The translations under genes and the position numbers were made by a program. A DNA stretch of 7,712 bases from an uncultured Eubacteriales bacterium (GTDB lineage Bacteria > Bacillota > Clostridia > Monoglobales > Monoglobaceae), in assembly GCA_905201285.1 (NCBI GenBank), contig CAJKNM010000075.1, forward strand, positions 1 to 7,712. The letters run 5' to 3'. Below are positions 1-6,090 of this stretch, piece after piece (the stretch's first letter is position 1; every line of letters begins with the position of its first letter). The notes below the pieces were generated by a model. The model was not told where the DNA came from and did not search any database. It saw only the letters and a list, made by a program, of their open reading frames with translations.

Positions 1-1106
1 CCGAGCCTTCACAGCCAAATCCTCAGCCCGGGAAAAAATCGCCGGGTAAGGCAACAGGAACCGGTAGTGTTGAAACTCCGGCAGAGCCGTCAGAATCGGC
101 TAAGAGCATTAAGGTAGGCATTGAGATAAAAGGATTAAACGGAAGCTGGATAAACATTTCCGATCGGGAAGTTAAGTCAGGCTCGGCCGTATATCATCTT
201 TTGAAGGATGTTGCCGCTCAGAACGATATAACAGTTGAAGGTCTTAATAAGGGATATGTTAAGTCGATGACATATAAGGGCGAAACGCTTTCTGAGTATG
301 GTAAGGGACAGAACAGCGGATGGTTATACTATGTGAACGGTGAGCTTCCCCAGGTCGGAATCAATGATTATATTTTAAAAGATGGCGATAAGGTCGAATT
401 CAGATATACTGTGGATTATACGACCGAACCGGGTACGGGAAGTATGTCCGGTGGTAAGAGGGGAAGTTCCGGAGGAACTGTGTCGGCATCCGACCAAAAT
501 AAAAATGATGATACATTAAAGCCGAACGAAAACAATGGTAATTCGGCGGTTTCGTTTGACGATGTTAAGGCTGATGATTGGTATTATAAAGCGATAAGCT
601 TTGTCTGCGGAAAGAATATTATGCGCGGAACGGGCGAAAAATTGTTTGAGCCGGACGGTCTCTTAAACAGGGCTATGTTTGTAACTATTCTTTATCGCAT
701 GGAGAGCGAGCCAGCGGCAAACGCGGCAAGGTTCAGCGATGTCAAAAACGGCGAATGGTATACAAAGGCTGTTGCTTGGGCGAGTGAGAACGGAATAGTA
801 AACGGCGTTTCGGATTCTGAATTTGCGCCCGAAGACAACATCACCCGTGAACAGATGGCGGCGATAATCTATCGTTATATTAAGTTTAAAGGCGAAGATG
901 TAAGCGTCGGAGAAAACACAAATATTCTGTCGTATGACGACGTCGAGGATATTTCAGAATACGCAATCCCTGCATTCTGCTATGTTGGCGGAGCAGGCAT
1001 AATGAGCGGAAGAACACAAAGCACGCTTAACCCGACCGGAACGGCGACCAGAGCGGAGGCCGCAACGGTTATTATGAGAATGTTTGATAATGGATTGGTT
1101 AAATAA
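1..1106 (+). CDS. DUF4430 and triple-SLH surface protein, 5' end cut by window
   Basis: The reading frame is open from the left edge (first full codon at 3), so the start and any signal peptide lie outside; 367 residues are visible. In order: a Pro/Glu/Ser-rich linker (about residues 1-34), a DUF4430 (transcobalamin-like C-terminal) domain at about 35-140 with the typical GWLYYVNG (106-113) and a following G-I-N-D-Y...DGD stretch, a Gly/Ser/Asn-rich linker, then three SLH repeats at about 184-232, 243-292 and 308-362. The SLH repeats carry LNRAM, ITREQ and ATRAE at the position of the TRAE-type motif, which in this family binds secondary cell-wall polymer. It is therefore an exported protein held on the cell wall. 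DUF4430 domains occur in cobalamin-binding and in adhesin-like surface proteins; nothing visible shows a ligand here. A TTG at 201 is internal to DUF4430 and is not a credible start. Domain calls are confident; function is open. Confidence 0.9.
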   Translation, partial: EPSQPNPQPGKKSPGKATGTGSVETPAEPSESAKSIKVGIEIKGLNGSWINISDREVKSGSAVYHLLKDVAAQNDITVEGLNKGYVKSMTYKGETLSEYGKGQNSGWLYYVNGELPQVGINDYILKDGDKVEFRYTVDYTTEPGTGSMSGGKRGSSGGTVSASDQNKNDDTLKPNENNGNSAVSFDDVKADDWYYKAISFVCGKNIMRGTGEKLFEPDGLLNRAMFVTILYRMESEPAANAARFSDVKNGEWYTKAVAWASENGIVNGVSDSEFAPEDNITREQMAAIIYRYIKFKGEDVSVGENTNILSYDDVEDISEYAIPAFCYVGGAGIMSGRTQSTLNPTGTATRAEAATVIMRMFDNGLVK

Positions 1107-1122
1107 TCTTGAATAAGACTGA

Positions 1123-1148
1123 GAGCGTCTCGCATTCGCGGGGCGCTC
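1123..1148 (+). terminator. GC-rich hairpin after the DUF4430-SLH gene
   Basis: GAGCGTCTCGC (1123-1133) pairs with GCGGGGCGCTC (1138-1148) over 11 bp, counting two G-U pairs, around an ATTC loop, 16 bp after the stop codon. There is no run of T directly after it on the plus strand (AGACTGTCGAAAAAA follows), so it is not a textbook intrinsic terminator. It may end transcription weakly, protect the 3' end, or be part of the repeat that follows. Confidence 0.5.
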
Positions 1149-1193
1149 AGACTGTCGAAAAAATTATTTTCAGCAAGATATTGTTATATTCTG

Positions 1194-1210
1194 TCCCTTT
1201 AGGCAAGGGA
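1194..1210. repeat. small hairpin in intergenic repeat-like block
   Basis: TCCCTT (1194-1199) and AAGGGA (1205-1210) form a 6-bp stem with a 5-nt loop. It is followed by the GC palindrome CCGGCCGG (1218-1225) and by the AT-rich repeat at 1228-1249. The dense run of short symmetric elements in non-coding DNA looks like part of a dispersed intergenic repeat rather than a gene. Confidence 0.4.
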
Positions 1211-1227
1211 GCGGGATCCGGCCGGCA

Positions 1228-1249
1228 TTTTATTAAAAATGAAATTTTT
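1228..1249 (+). repeat. AT-rich intergenic repeat, copy A
   Basis: This 22-bp stretch matches the reverse complement of 7688-7709 at 21 of 22 positions. It contains the self-complementary core AAAAAT-GAA-ATTTTT (1235-1249). It lies about 14 bp upstream of the -35 box of the next promoter, so it could also act as an AT-rich upstream element. Low complexity limits confidence that the two copies share an origin. Confidence 0.45.
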
Positions 1250-1262
1250 ATTCACAAAATTA

Positions 1263-1291
1263 TTGACAAAAGAGAAAAAATGTGATAAACT
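1263..1291 (+). promoter_or_regulatory. Sigma-A promoter of the DUF3793-flavodoxin unit
   Basis: TTGACA (1263-1268), a 17-bp spacer and TAAACT (1286-1291) form a near-consensus promoter. Expected transcription start is near 1298, at the left edge of the first palindrome, so a protein bound there would block initiation. Confidence 0.8.
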
Positions 1292-1298
1292 AAAAATG

Positions 1299-1318
1299 AA
1301 GTTAGCGCGAACTAACTT
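1299..1318. promoter_or_regulatory. Palindromic operator-like site 1
   Basis: AAGTTAG (1299-1305), spacer CGCGAA, CTAACTT (1312-1318): perfect 7-bp arms. It covers the expected transcription start, a classic repressor position. The GTTAG/CTAAC half-sites resemble those of DtxR/IdeR-family iron or manganese repressors (consensus built on TTAGGTTAG-S-CTAACCTAA), but the half-site spacing differs, so the regulator is an inference. Confidence 0.7.
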
Positions 1319-1327
1319 AGATTCAAA

Positions 1328-1352
1328 CCGAAGATAATTTCGGCTTTATTTT
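1328..1352 (+). terminator. Leader hairpin with T-rich tail, possible attenuator
   Basis: CCGAA (1328-1332) pairs with TTCGG (1339-1343) around a 6-nt loop; AAA before and TTT after can extend it past one bulged C. The T-rich CTTTATTTTTTG follows. It lies in the 5' leader between the two palindromes, downstream of the promoter and before the start codon. The short stem makes it weak as a terminator; attenuation is only a possibility. Confidence 0.35.
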
Positions 1353-1360
1353 TTGATATG

Positions 1361-1380
1361 TAGTTAGATTAGACTAACTA
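1361..1380. promoter_or_regulatory. Palindromic operator-like site 2
   Basis: TAGTTAG (1361-1367), spacer ATTAGA, CTAACTA (1374-1380): perfect 7-bp arms and the same AGTTAG-N6-CTAACT core as site 1, with centres 62 bp apart (about six helical turns). The right half also contains TTAG-A-CTAA (1369-1377), the DtxR/IdeR-type core. It abuts the AGGAGG ribosome binding site (1381-1386), so the same symmetry in mRNA would form a 7-bp hairpin beside it. Confidence 0.7.
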
Positions 1381-1390
1381 AGGAGGGCAT

Positions 1391-1942
1391 ATGCTTGAAA
1401 CATTGCTTGCGAAACATTGCGGACCTGCGCTTGCGGGAATCAAGCCGGGAAATTTGGTTACTTGTATTAAGAATGAAATTCCGAATTTAAAAAGTGATAT
1501 TTTAAGGCTTAATTCCGAGCTGAACCGCAAGGATATTTATATTGAAGCAATATGTGAATGTGACAGAAGTATACTCTTGTTGGTGTACAGAAGAAAGCTG
1601 CTCGGTGAATATCTGAATTCCTCCGAGATATTTACATTGTTAAAAAAATGCGGCTATAACAAATGCAAGAGTATTGAAGATTATATCGAAAGGCTTAAAA
1701 CGCGCCTTAACAACTCTGAATTCCCTCACGAAATCGGCGCGTTTTTAGGCTATCCCGCACATGATATTTATGGATTTGTTCATCATAGGGATGAAGGATG
1801 CCTATTGGTCGGCGAATGGAGGGTTTATAGGGATGCGGACAAGGCGGCCGAGCTTTTCAGAAGATATAAATGCTGTCGCTGTGCCATTTTAAAACGTTTG
1901 GCACAGGGGAAGATGCTTGCGCAGATTTTCTGTGCGGCATAA
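1391..1942 (+). CDS. DUF3793 family protein
   Basis: A 183-residue cytoplasmic protein of the uncharacterised DUF3793 family, recognised by the N-terminal HCGPALAGIKPGNL stretch (residues 9-22), FPHEIGAFLGYP (111-122), the following YGFV and GEWRVY segments, and a C-terminal KRLAQGK. It has no signal peptide or membrane segment. It has eleven cysteines (10, 25, 55, 57, 87, 92, 137, 161, 162, 164, 181), including a CxC and a CCxC, suggesting metal or redox chemistry, though this is not shown. The ATG at 1391 is fixed by AGGAGG at 1381-1386. The flavodoxin gene follows after 61 bp in the same direction with no visible terminator between, so the two are probably one transcript under the palindromes upstream. 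From general knowledge, DUF3793 genes in Clostridia often sit near flavodoxin or iron-uptake genes. The biochemical role is unknown. Confidence 0.88.
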   Translation: MLETLLAKHCGPALAGIKPGNLVTCIKNEIPNLKSDILRLNSELNRKDIYIEAICECDRSILLLVYRRKLLGEYLNSSEIFTLLKKCGYNKCKSIEDYIERLKTRLNNSEFPHEIGAFLGYPAHDIYGFVHHRDEGCLLVGEWRVYRDADKAAELFRRYKCCRCAILKRLAQGKMLAQIFCAA

Positions 1943-2003
1943 ACTTTAAAAGCAATTTTGTCTAATACAAATTGTAAATAATTTTCAGAAGGAGGTTTTA
2001 CGG

Positions 2004-2435
2004 ATGAGTAAAACAGCAATTATTTATTGGAGCGGTACAGGAAACACAGAAGCAATGGCGGAGGCTGTTCTGGACGGAGCAAAGGAGGTTAATCCCGACA
2101 CAAAGTTTTTCACTGTATCCGAAATTACCGCGGATGAAGCGGCGGGATATGATACGCTTATACTTGGCTGCCCGGCTATGGGAGCGGAGGTGCTGGAGGA
2201 AGAGGAATTTGAACCTTTCTTCACTGAGCTTGAGGGAAAGATAAGCGGAAAGAACATTGCGTTATTCGGGTCGTACGGCTGGGGTGACGGAGAGTGGATG
2301 AGAAACTGGGAGGAACGCGTTACCTCTGCGGGGGCAAATCTTGTAAACGGTGAAGGCATTATGGCGAATGAAGAGCCTGACGATGAAGCCAAAGAGAATT
2401 GCAAAAAACTCGGCCGTGACGCGGCCGCATTATAA
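2004..2435 (+). CDS. Flavodoxin, short-chain clostridial type
   Basis: A 143-residue FMN-binding electron carrier of the cytoplasm. The phosphate loop SGTGNT is at residues 10-15 within YWSGTGNTEAMAEA. LILGCPAMG (52-60) ends in the loop holding Met59 beside the flavin, and GSYGWGDGEWM (89-99) supplies Trp93 as the stacking aromatic. Whole-length similarity to the Megasphaera elsdenii and Clostridium beijerinckii flavodoxins is obvious by eye, and the length is normal for them. The residue after the loop glycine, Asp in C. beijerinckii and Ser in M. elsdenii, is Ala61 here. A strong AAGGAGGT at 1989-1996 sets the ATG. In anaerobes this protein replaces ferredoxin under iron limitation, which fits the iron-box-like palindromes before the operon. 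The partner reductase is not in the window. Confidence 0.96.
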   Translation: MSKTAIIYWSGTGNTEAMAEAVLDGAKEVNPDTKFFTVSEITADEAAGYDTLILGCPAMGAEVLEEEEFEPFFTELEGKISGKNIALFGSYGWGDGEWMRNWEERVTSAGANLVNGEGIMANEEPDDEAKENCKKLGRDAAAL

Positions 2436-2445
2436 AAATAAATAG

Positions 2446-2495
2446 AGGCTGCTGTGCGGGCATTTTAAAAATGCCTGTACAGCAGCCTTTTTTTT
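2446..2495. terminator. Strong bidirectional intrinsic terminator
   Basis: AGGCTGCTGT (2446-2455) pairs with ACAGCAGCCT (2479-2488), and the stem continues inward with GCGGGCATTT (2456-2465) against AAATGCCTGT (2469-2478), giving about 20 bp with two G-U pairs and a 3-nt loop. On the plus strand eight T follow (2488-2495), ending the flavodoxin transcript. Read from the minus strand, the other side gives CTATTTATTTTTAT, so it can also stop the convergent gene, whose stop codon (2494-2496) overlaps the T run. Confidence 0.93.
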
Positions 2496-5334
2496 ACGGA
2501 AGTTCAAATTTTGGTTTTATTTCGTTTGCAGGGCTTCGCTTATCGGTGATGAATATGCGAAGCTCTGCTGTCTTATCCAGGTATAGGTCAAAATCGGACG
2601 TGTCTATGGTGTAGGCAGGAATACTTTCGACGACATCTATCGATGATTTATACATTTTAATAAGCTTTCCGTCTTTGAATACGCTGAATATAACATTGGC
2701 ATTATCAATGCCCGACGGAACTCCGCCGACAGCCTTTATTGAGACATTATCAACCTTTTCGGGCGCTGAATATGTCAGCTCGGATACACTTTTTCCGTTT
2801 ATTGCGTTTACACGCCAGTCAGAGCCCCGGAGCGGTTCTGATATTCTTGAGAGCAGCATAATTTGATTCGGTTCGGCTGATAAAGCGCTTCCATCATAAA
2901 CGGTTTCGTCCGCGGGGACAACACTGTCATCGGTTCTCTGCCAGTTCTCGGAAAACGAATAATAACGTCCGCTTACTATATCCTTATATATGCCCGAAAA
3001 TTCAAACTTCTCTGTGGGAATCGGCTCGGTCTTTTCGGATGATTTGTTTCGTATCAGCTTATAACTTCCGTAATCGGCCATAAGCAGGTCACCGTCTGAG
3101 ATTATCGGACAGTGGTCAGAGTATCTGTCATAATAAGTCGTTCTTTGGTATATGTCGGCATAGCCCTGTTCTTCGCTGAAAGAAAATGCAATATTTGTTT
3201 CATCCTTGTCAAACAGGATGGCATTATCGCTGATGCTGTACGGCGGTGTCTTTTCGTTTTGCTTCTGCGGAGCTTCGCTGCCGTTCTGTTCCTGCGGCGG
3301 TTCGCCGGTATTCTGCTCAGGTGTGATAAGGTCGCTTATTCCCGAAATCGAGAAGGTGAGAAGAGTATCGATGAATTCCTTGGCGGTGTTTGCCCCGAGA
3401 TACGGTTCGTTTATCACAACCTCGCCCTGCTTTGAGAATTGCTTAGGCTCAAAATACGGACTTTGGGTCATATATGCGGCATAAATATCAGCCTGTTCAT
3501 CGGTGCGGTCAGAGGAAGAAGCAAAGCTCAGCCGAAGGCTTATCCGGTCTCTGCCGTCGGTAAACTCCCGCGGCAAGGCGTATGTTGCATATACAAAGCG
3601 CTTGCTTTGGCTTTCTTTGAATTCGGGTGCGGTCAGTTCGATTACGTTGCCGTCATTGTCGAATGAGGAAACAAAGATTTTCCCCGATGCTTTATCCTCA
3701 CAGCGGAATTTCAGTGTCAGATAATTAGATGCGCTTGAAACGCATGAAAAGTTCAGAACCATTATTCCGCCGTTTTCCGGGCTTCTGTAAGAGAACTGCC
3801 GTCCGTTTACACGGTGCCTTTTCGGTGCACTGATATTTATACTTTCAAATTTTTGTGTTTCTTCACTTTGGCTGTTCCCTATGTCAATATAGTTGCTGAA
3901 GCTGTATTTTGAATAGTCCGGTGCGGACTCTGCCGGGATATTAACAGCATAAGAGCGGTTTATTGTATAGTCATCGCATTTTATTACGGCGTAGGCGATA
4001 ACGCTTGCATTACCTTCAAACCATTTGGGGCGGGTGATACCTCCGCTTGATGAAATGTGACGGTTATTCAGGCTCTTGCCGGAGACGTCATATTCCTCCC
4101 ATCTCAGCTTGGCGGTCTTTCCGTTTCCGTCGGAATATGTTTCCGAGAGGTTAGTCATAACATAAGACGGAATATTCCTGCCGAGTGCGGAAAGAGCCGC
4201 CTCCTCGGCACAGCGTATCTCGGCGCGGTCAGAGGTGCGCAGATAAAGCTTCGGCGCATACTGAGACGTACTCCCTAAGAAGTTTATTTCACTGTTTTCA
4301 GCGCCGGTTATCTTAAGCGTAATAATATCCGATGAAGCGGCAGCATTGCATACCTGCTGTGATACATCAATCAGAACCTCGTCGCTGTTTGAAACAGTAT
4401 ATTCTGTGTCGATGGATTGGCTTCCCTGCGGACGAGAGGAATAGGAAATCAGCTCGTTTGACCATTCGTTGTTATCGACAAGGCAGACGTTGACCTTACC
4501 CTTGCCGCTGTCCTTGGTGAGCTTCAGCCGCGCACTGTACAGTGTGTCGCGTATGGCGGCGCGGTTCAGCTTAAATTTCAGATAAACTTCGTTGCCGCCG
4601 CCAACCGTGATTATTCCGCCCGAGGTGAGGGCGGCACCACGCTTGTCCGGCTGGCCCTGTGATACAAAGGTACAGTCCGAAAGCTCTGATTTGTTGAGTG
4701 ATGTCGGGTCGGTATCACCTGCCATACCCGTTATGACCTTCAGATACGGACGGTATCCGCTGTCATCATACGAAAGACCCGCCATCAATGATGGAATCGA
4801 GTCTGTTGAGTATATCATCAGAATAATATCGGTTTTCTTTTCCGAAAGCACGCATTTTGTATATTCGGTTATGTCCAGTTCAGCAAGGCTGTCGTCAGAA
4901 CCCGTGGTGTAAGGATGAAGCACGGCAAGGGTAGGGCGGACTGTGTAGGACAAAGCCGCCGATTTATCCGAGGTCATACGGCTTTCGCTGTCAGTGACCC
5001 CGATAAATACAGAGTTGCGGACACTTCCACTTCCGGAAAGAAATGAAAGTCGAAGCTTAACGGTATTTATTTCATCAATGTTTATTTTAGAAAATCTCGA
5101 AAGGTTAAATTTAAGATATACCGAGGAACCGTTCCCGATTGGAACAGCCGGAGAATTTTCGTATGACCTGTCGGCATATGAGACAGAGGAAGGCGAAAGA
5201 TGCACAAGGTCACCCTCTGCGCTCGGAACGTCGGAATCGGGGAATATCCAGATAGGCACGACAAAAATAATCATAAGGCACGCTAAAAAGAGGACTATGA
5301 TTTTTTGGATAAATGACAGTATCTTATCTTTAAT
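2494..5334 (-). CDS. Large exported beta-rich multidomain protein, probable AUU start
   Basis: Function not recognised. The first ATG (5274) lies inside a hydrophobic stretch and has no ribosome binding site, whereas the frame continues upstream to a GGGAGG (5344-5349) followed 9 nt later by ATT at 5334-5332. No ATG, GTG or TTG occurs in frame in between. Starting there gives 946 residues with a textbook export signal: KDKILSFIQK, then about 20 hydrophobic residues (12-31). Next come two consecutive blocks (about 45-205 and 215-367) resembling DNRLRE/CBM96-like repeats (VYLKFNL and VYLKFKL strands, paired Arg-Pro turns, closing PYLKV and PKLYL strands), an atrophied Ig-like segment (about 370-468, with GGITRP), a beta-sandwich (about 500-630, SNYLTLKF), a Pro/Gln/Glu linker (673-698) and an unassigned tail. 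There is no catalytic domain, SLH, LPxTG or dockerin, so it is probably held by the N-terminal helix or released. Polysaccharide binding or adhesion is an inference. It stands alone on this strand. Confidence 0.85.
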   Translation of the reverse strand: MKDKILSFIQKIIVLFLACLMIIFVVPIWIFPDSDVPSAEGDLVHLSPSSVSYADRSYENSPAVPIGNGSSVYLKFNLSRFSKINIDEINTVKLRLSFLSGSGSVRNSVFIGVTDSESRMTSDKSAALSYTVRPTLAVLHPYTTGSDDSLAELDITEYTKCVLSEKKTDIILMIYSTDSIPSLMAGLSYDDSGYRPYLKVITGMAGDTDPTSLNKSELSDCTFVSQGQPDKRGAALTSGGIITVGGGNEVYLKFKLNRAAIRDTLYSARLKLTKDSGKGKVNVCLVDNNEWSNELISYSSRPQGSQSIDTEYTVSNSDEVLIDVSQQVCNAAASSDIITLKITGAENSEINFLGSTSQYAPKLYLRTSDRAEIRCAEEAALSALGRNIPSYVMTNLSETYSDGNGKTAKLRWEEYDVSGKSLNNRHISSSGGITRPKWFEGNASVIAYAVIKCDDYTINRSYAVNIPAESAPDYSKYSFSNYIDIGNSQSEETQKFESINISAPKRHRVNGRQFSYRSPENGGIMVLNFSCVSSASNYLTLKFRCEDKASGKIFVSSFDNDGNVIELTAPEFKESQSKRFVYATYALPREFTDGRDRISLRLSFASSSDRTDEQADIYAAYMTQSPYFEPKQFSKQGEVVINEPYLGANTAKEFIDTLLTFSISGISDLITPEQNTGEPPQEQNGSEAPQKQNEKTPPYSISDNAILFDKDETNIAFSFSEEQGYADIYQRTTYYDRYSDHCPIISDGDLLMADYGSYKLIRNKSSEKTEPIPTEKFEFSGIYKDIVSGRYYSFSENWQRTDDSVVPADETVYDGSALSAEPNQIMLLSRISEPLRGSDWRVNAINGKSVSELTYSAPEKVDNVSIKAVGGVPSGIDNANVIFSVFKDGKLIKMYKSSIDVVESIPAYTIDTSDFDLYLDKTAELRIFITDKRSPANEIKPKFELP

Positions 5335-5343
5335 TTTGTCCGA

Positions 5344-5349
5344 CCTCCC
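5344..5349 (-). promoter_or_regulatory. Ribosome binding site that points to an AUU start
   Basis: GGGAGG on the minus strand, with TCGGACAAA before the ATT at 5334. The only in-frame stop upstream is TAA at 5358-5356, and no standard start codon lies between this site and the internal ATG 70 nt away. Confidence 0.6.
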
Positions 5350-5385
5350 ATCTGATTAAAAATTAGTTATAATTATACAATATAT

Positions 5386-5394
5386 ATTATAGCA
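5386..5394 (-). promoter_or_regulatory. Extended -10 promoter of the exported protein gene
   Basis: The minus strand reads TGCTATAAT, a perfect TGN extended -10 with consensus TATAAT. No good -35 box lies 17 bp upstream, as is common for extended -10 promoters. Expected start near 5379 gives a leader of about 45 nt to the ATT codon. Confidence 0.6.
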
Positions 5395-5478
5395 TACAGA
5401 GACAATAAATAAAAGTGGCGGAATAGCTAAAATAAGTATTGTTTTAATATGAAAGTTAGACTACCGAACGTGTTTGTG

Positions 5479-5507
5479 TTGACTGACCGCACGAAAAATG
5501 GTATAAT
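5479..5507 (+). promoter_or_regulatory. bioY: Sigma-A promoter of bioY
   Basis: TTGACT (5479-5484), 17-bp spacer, TATAAT (5502-5507). The expected start is near 5514, giving a leader of about 28 nt, too short for a riboswitch. No clear BirA operator (inverted repeat overlapping the promoter) is visible. Confidence 0.85.
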
Positions 5508-5541
5508 AAGCTGAAATTTGGAATATTCGGAGGTAACGAAA

Positions 5542-6090
5542 ATGTCAAAACCCAGTAAAAAAAATCCGCTTGTGGGATATGTAATGAGTGCGCTGTTTGC
5601 GGCCTTAATCATTGTCGGCGCGTATATTAAGATACCCGTTCCGCCGGTGCCGTTTACCCTTCAGACACTGTTTGTTGTGCTTTCGGGACTTGTTCTCGGC
5701 GCAAGGTTCGGAACGCTCAGCGTATTGGTATATATGCTGCTCGGCCTTGCGGGGCTTCCCGTGTTTGCGGGCGGAAGCGGCGGAATAGGAAGTGTGCTTA
5801 TGCCTACATTCGGGTACATAATAGGCTTTGCTGTCGGTGCGTTTGTCAGCGGCTTGATTGCAAGCAACAGTTCGTATCCGAGGCTTCTCGGCGCATCGTT
5901 TGCCGCTATGGGGATAATTTATTTTTTCGGTATGCTGTACTATTATTTGATGAAGGTATTTTACCTCGGTGATGGGATTGAAATAAAAAACTTCATATTC
6001 AGCTTTTTCATTTTGACCGCACCTAAGGATGTTGTGACCTGTTTTGTTGCAGCGGCACTGGCGAAACGCTTACGCAGATTCAGAGCGTAA
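5542..6090 (+). CDS. bioY: BioY, biotin-binding S component of an ECF transporter
   Basis: A 182-residue integral membrane protein that binds biotin and hands it in through an energy-coupling factor transporter. Family hallmarks are clear: AxxxA in the first helix (Ala17-Ala21, the usual contact with the T component), IPVPPVPFTLQ (31-41), VLGARFGTLSVLVYMLLGLAGLPVF (51-75), the glycine loop GGSGG (77-81), PTFGYIIGF (88-96), and a C-terminal TAPKDVV corresponding to the conserved Asp-containing segment. Length and about six hydrophobic segments are normal. GGAGGT at 5529-5534 selects the ATG at 5542 rather than an in-frame TTG at 5518 that precedes the ribosome binding site. It has its own promoter and no ecfA, ecfT or biotin-synthesis gene beside it, so it probably shares an ECF module encoded elsewhere and serves a biotin scavenger. 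Confidence 0.97.
   Translation: MSKPSKKNPLVGYVMSALFAALIIVGAYIKIPVPPVPFTLQTLFVVLSGLVLGARFGTLSVLVYMLLGLAGLPVFAGGSGGIGSVLMPTFGYIIGFAVGAFVSGLIASNSSYPRLLGASFAAMGIIYFFGMLYYYLMKVFYLGDGIEIKNFIFSFFILTAPKDVVTCFVAAALAKRLRRFRA

Noticed and set aside
201..203. TTG as start of the first gene
   Set aside because: The frame stays open to the left edge, and residues upstream of this codon belong to the same DUF4430 domain.
1263..1390. Known riboswitch class (FMN, cobalamin or similar) in the DUF3793-flavodoxin leader
   Set aside because: The leader is under 100 nt and lacks the multi-stem conserved cores of FMN or cobalamin riboswitches; only simple palindromes and one short hairpin are present.
2024..2404. 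126-codon minus-strand frame across the flavodoxin gene
   Set aside because: It is Ser/Pro-rich shadow sequence opposite an unmistakable flavodoxin.
3112..3724. Several overlapping plus-strand open frames of 73-107 codons
   Set aside because: They lie antisense to the large minus-strand gene, have no family resemblance or good ribosome binding sites, and are explained as shadows of its codon use.
5275..5334. Possible lipobox (FLAC) in the exported protein's N-terminus
   Set aside because: The position before Leu is Phe and hydrophobic residues continue well past the Cys, so it reads as a transmembrane segment rather than a lipoprotein signal.
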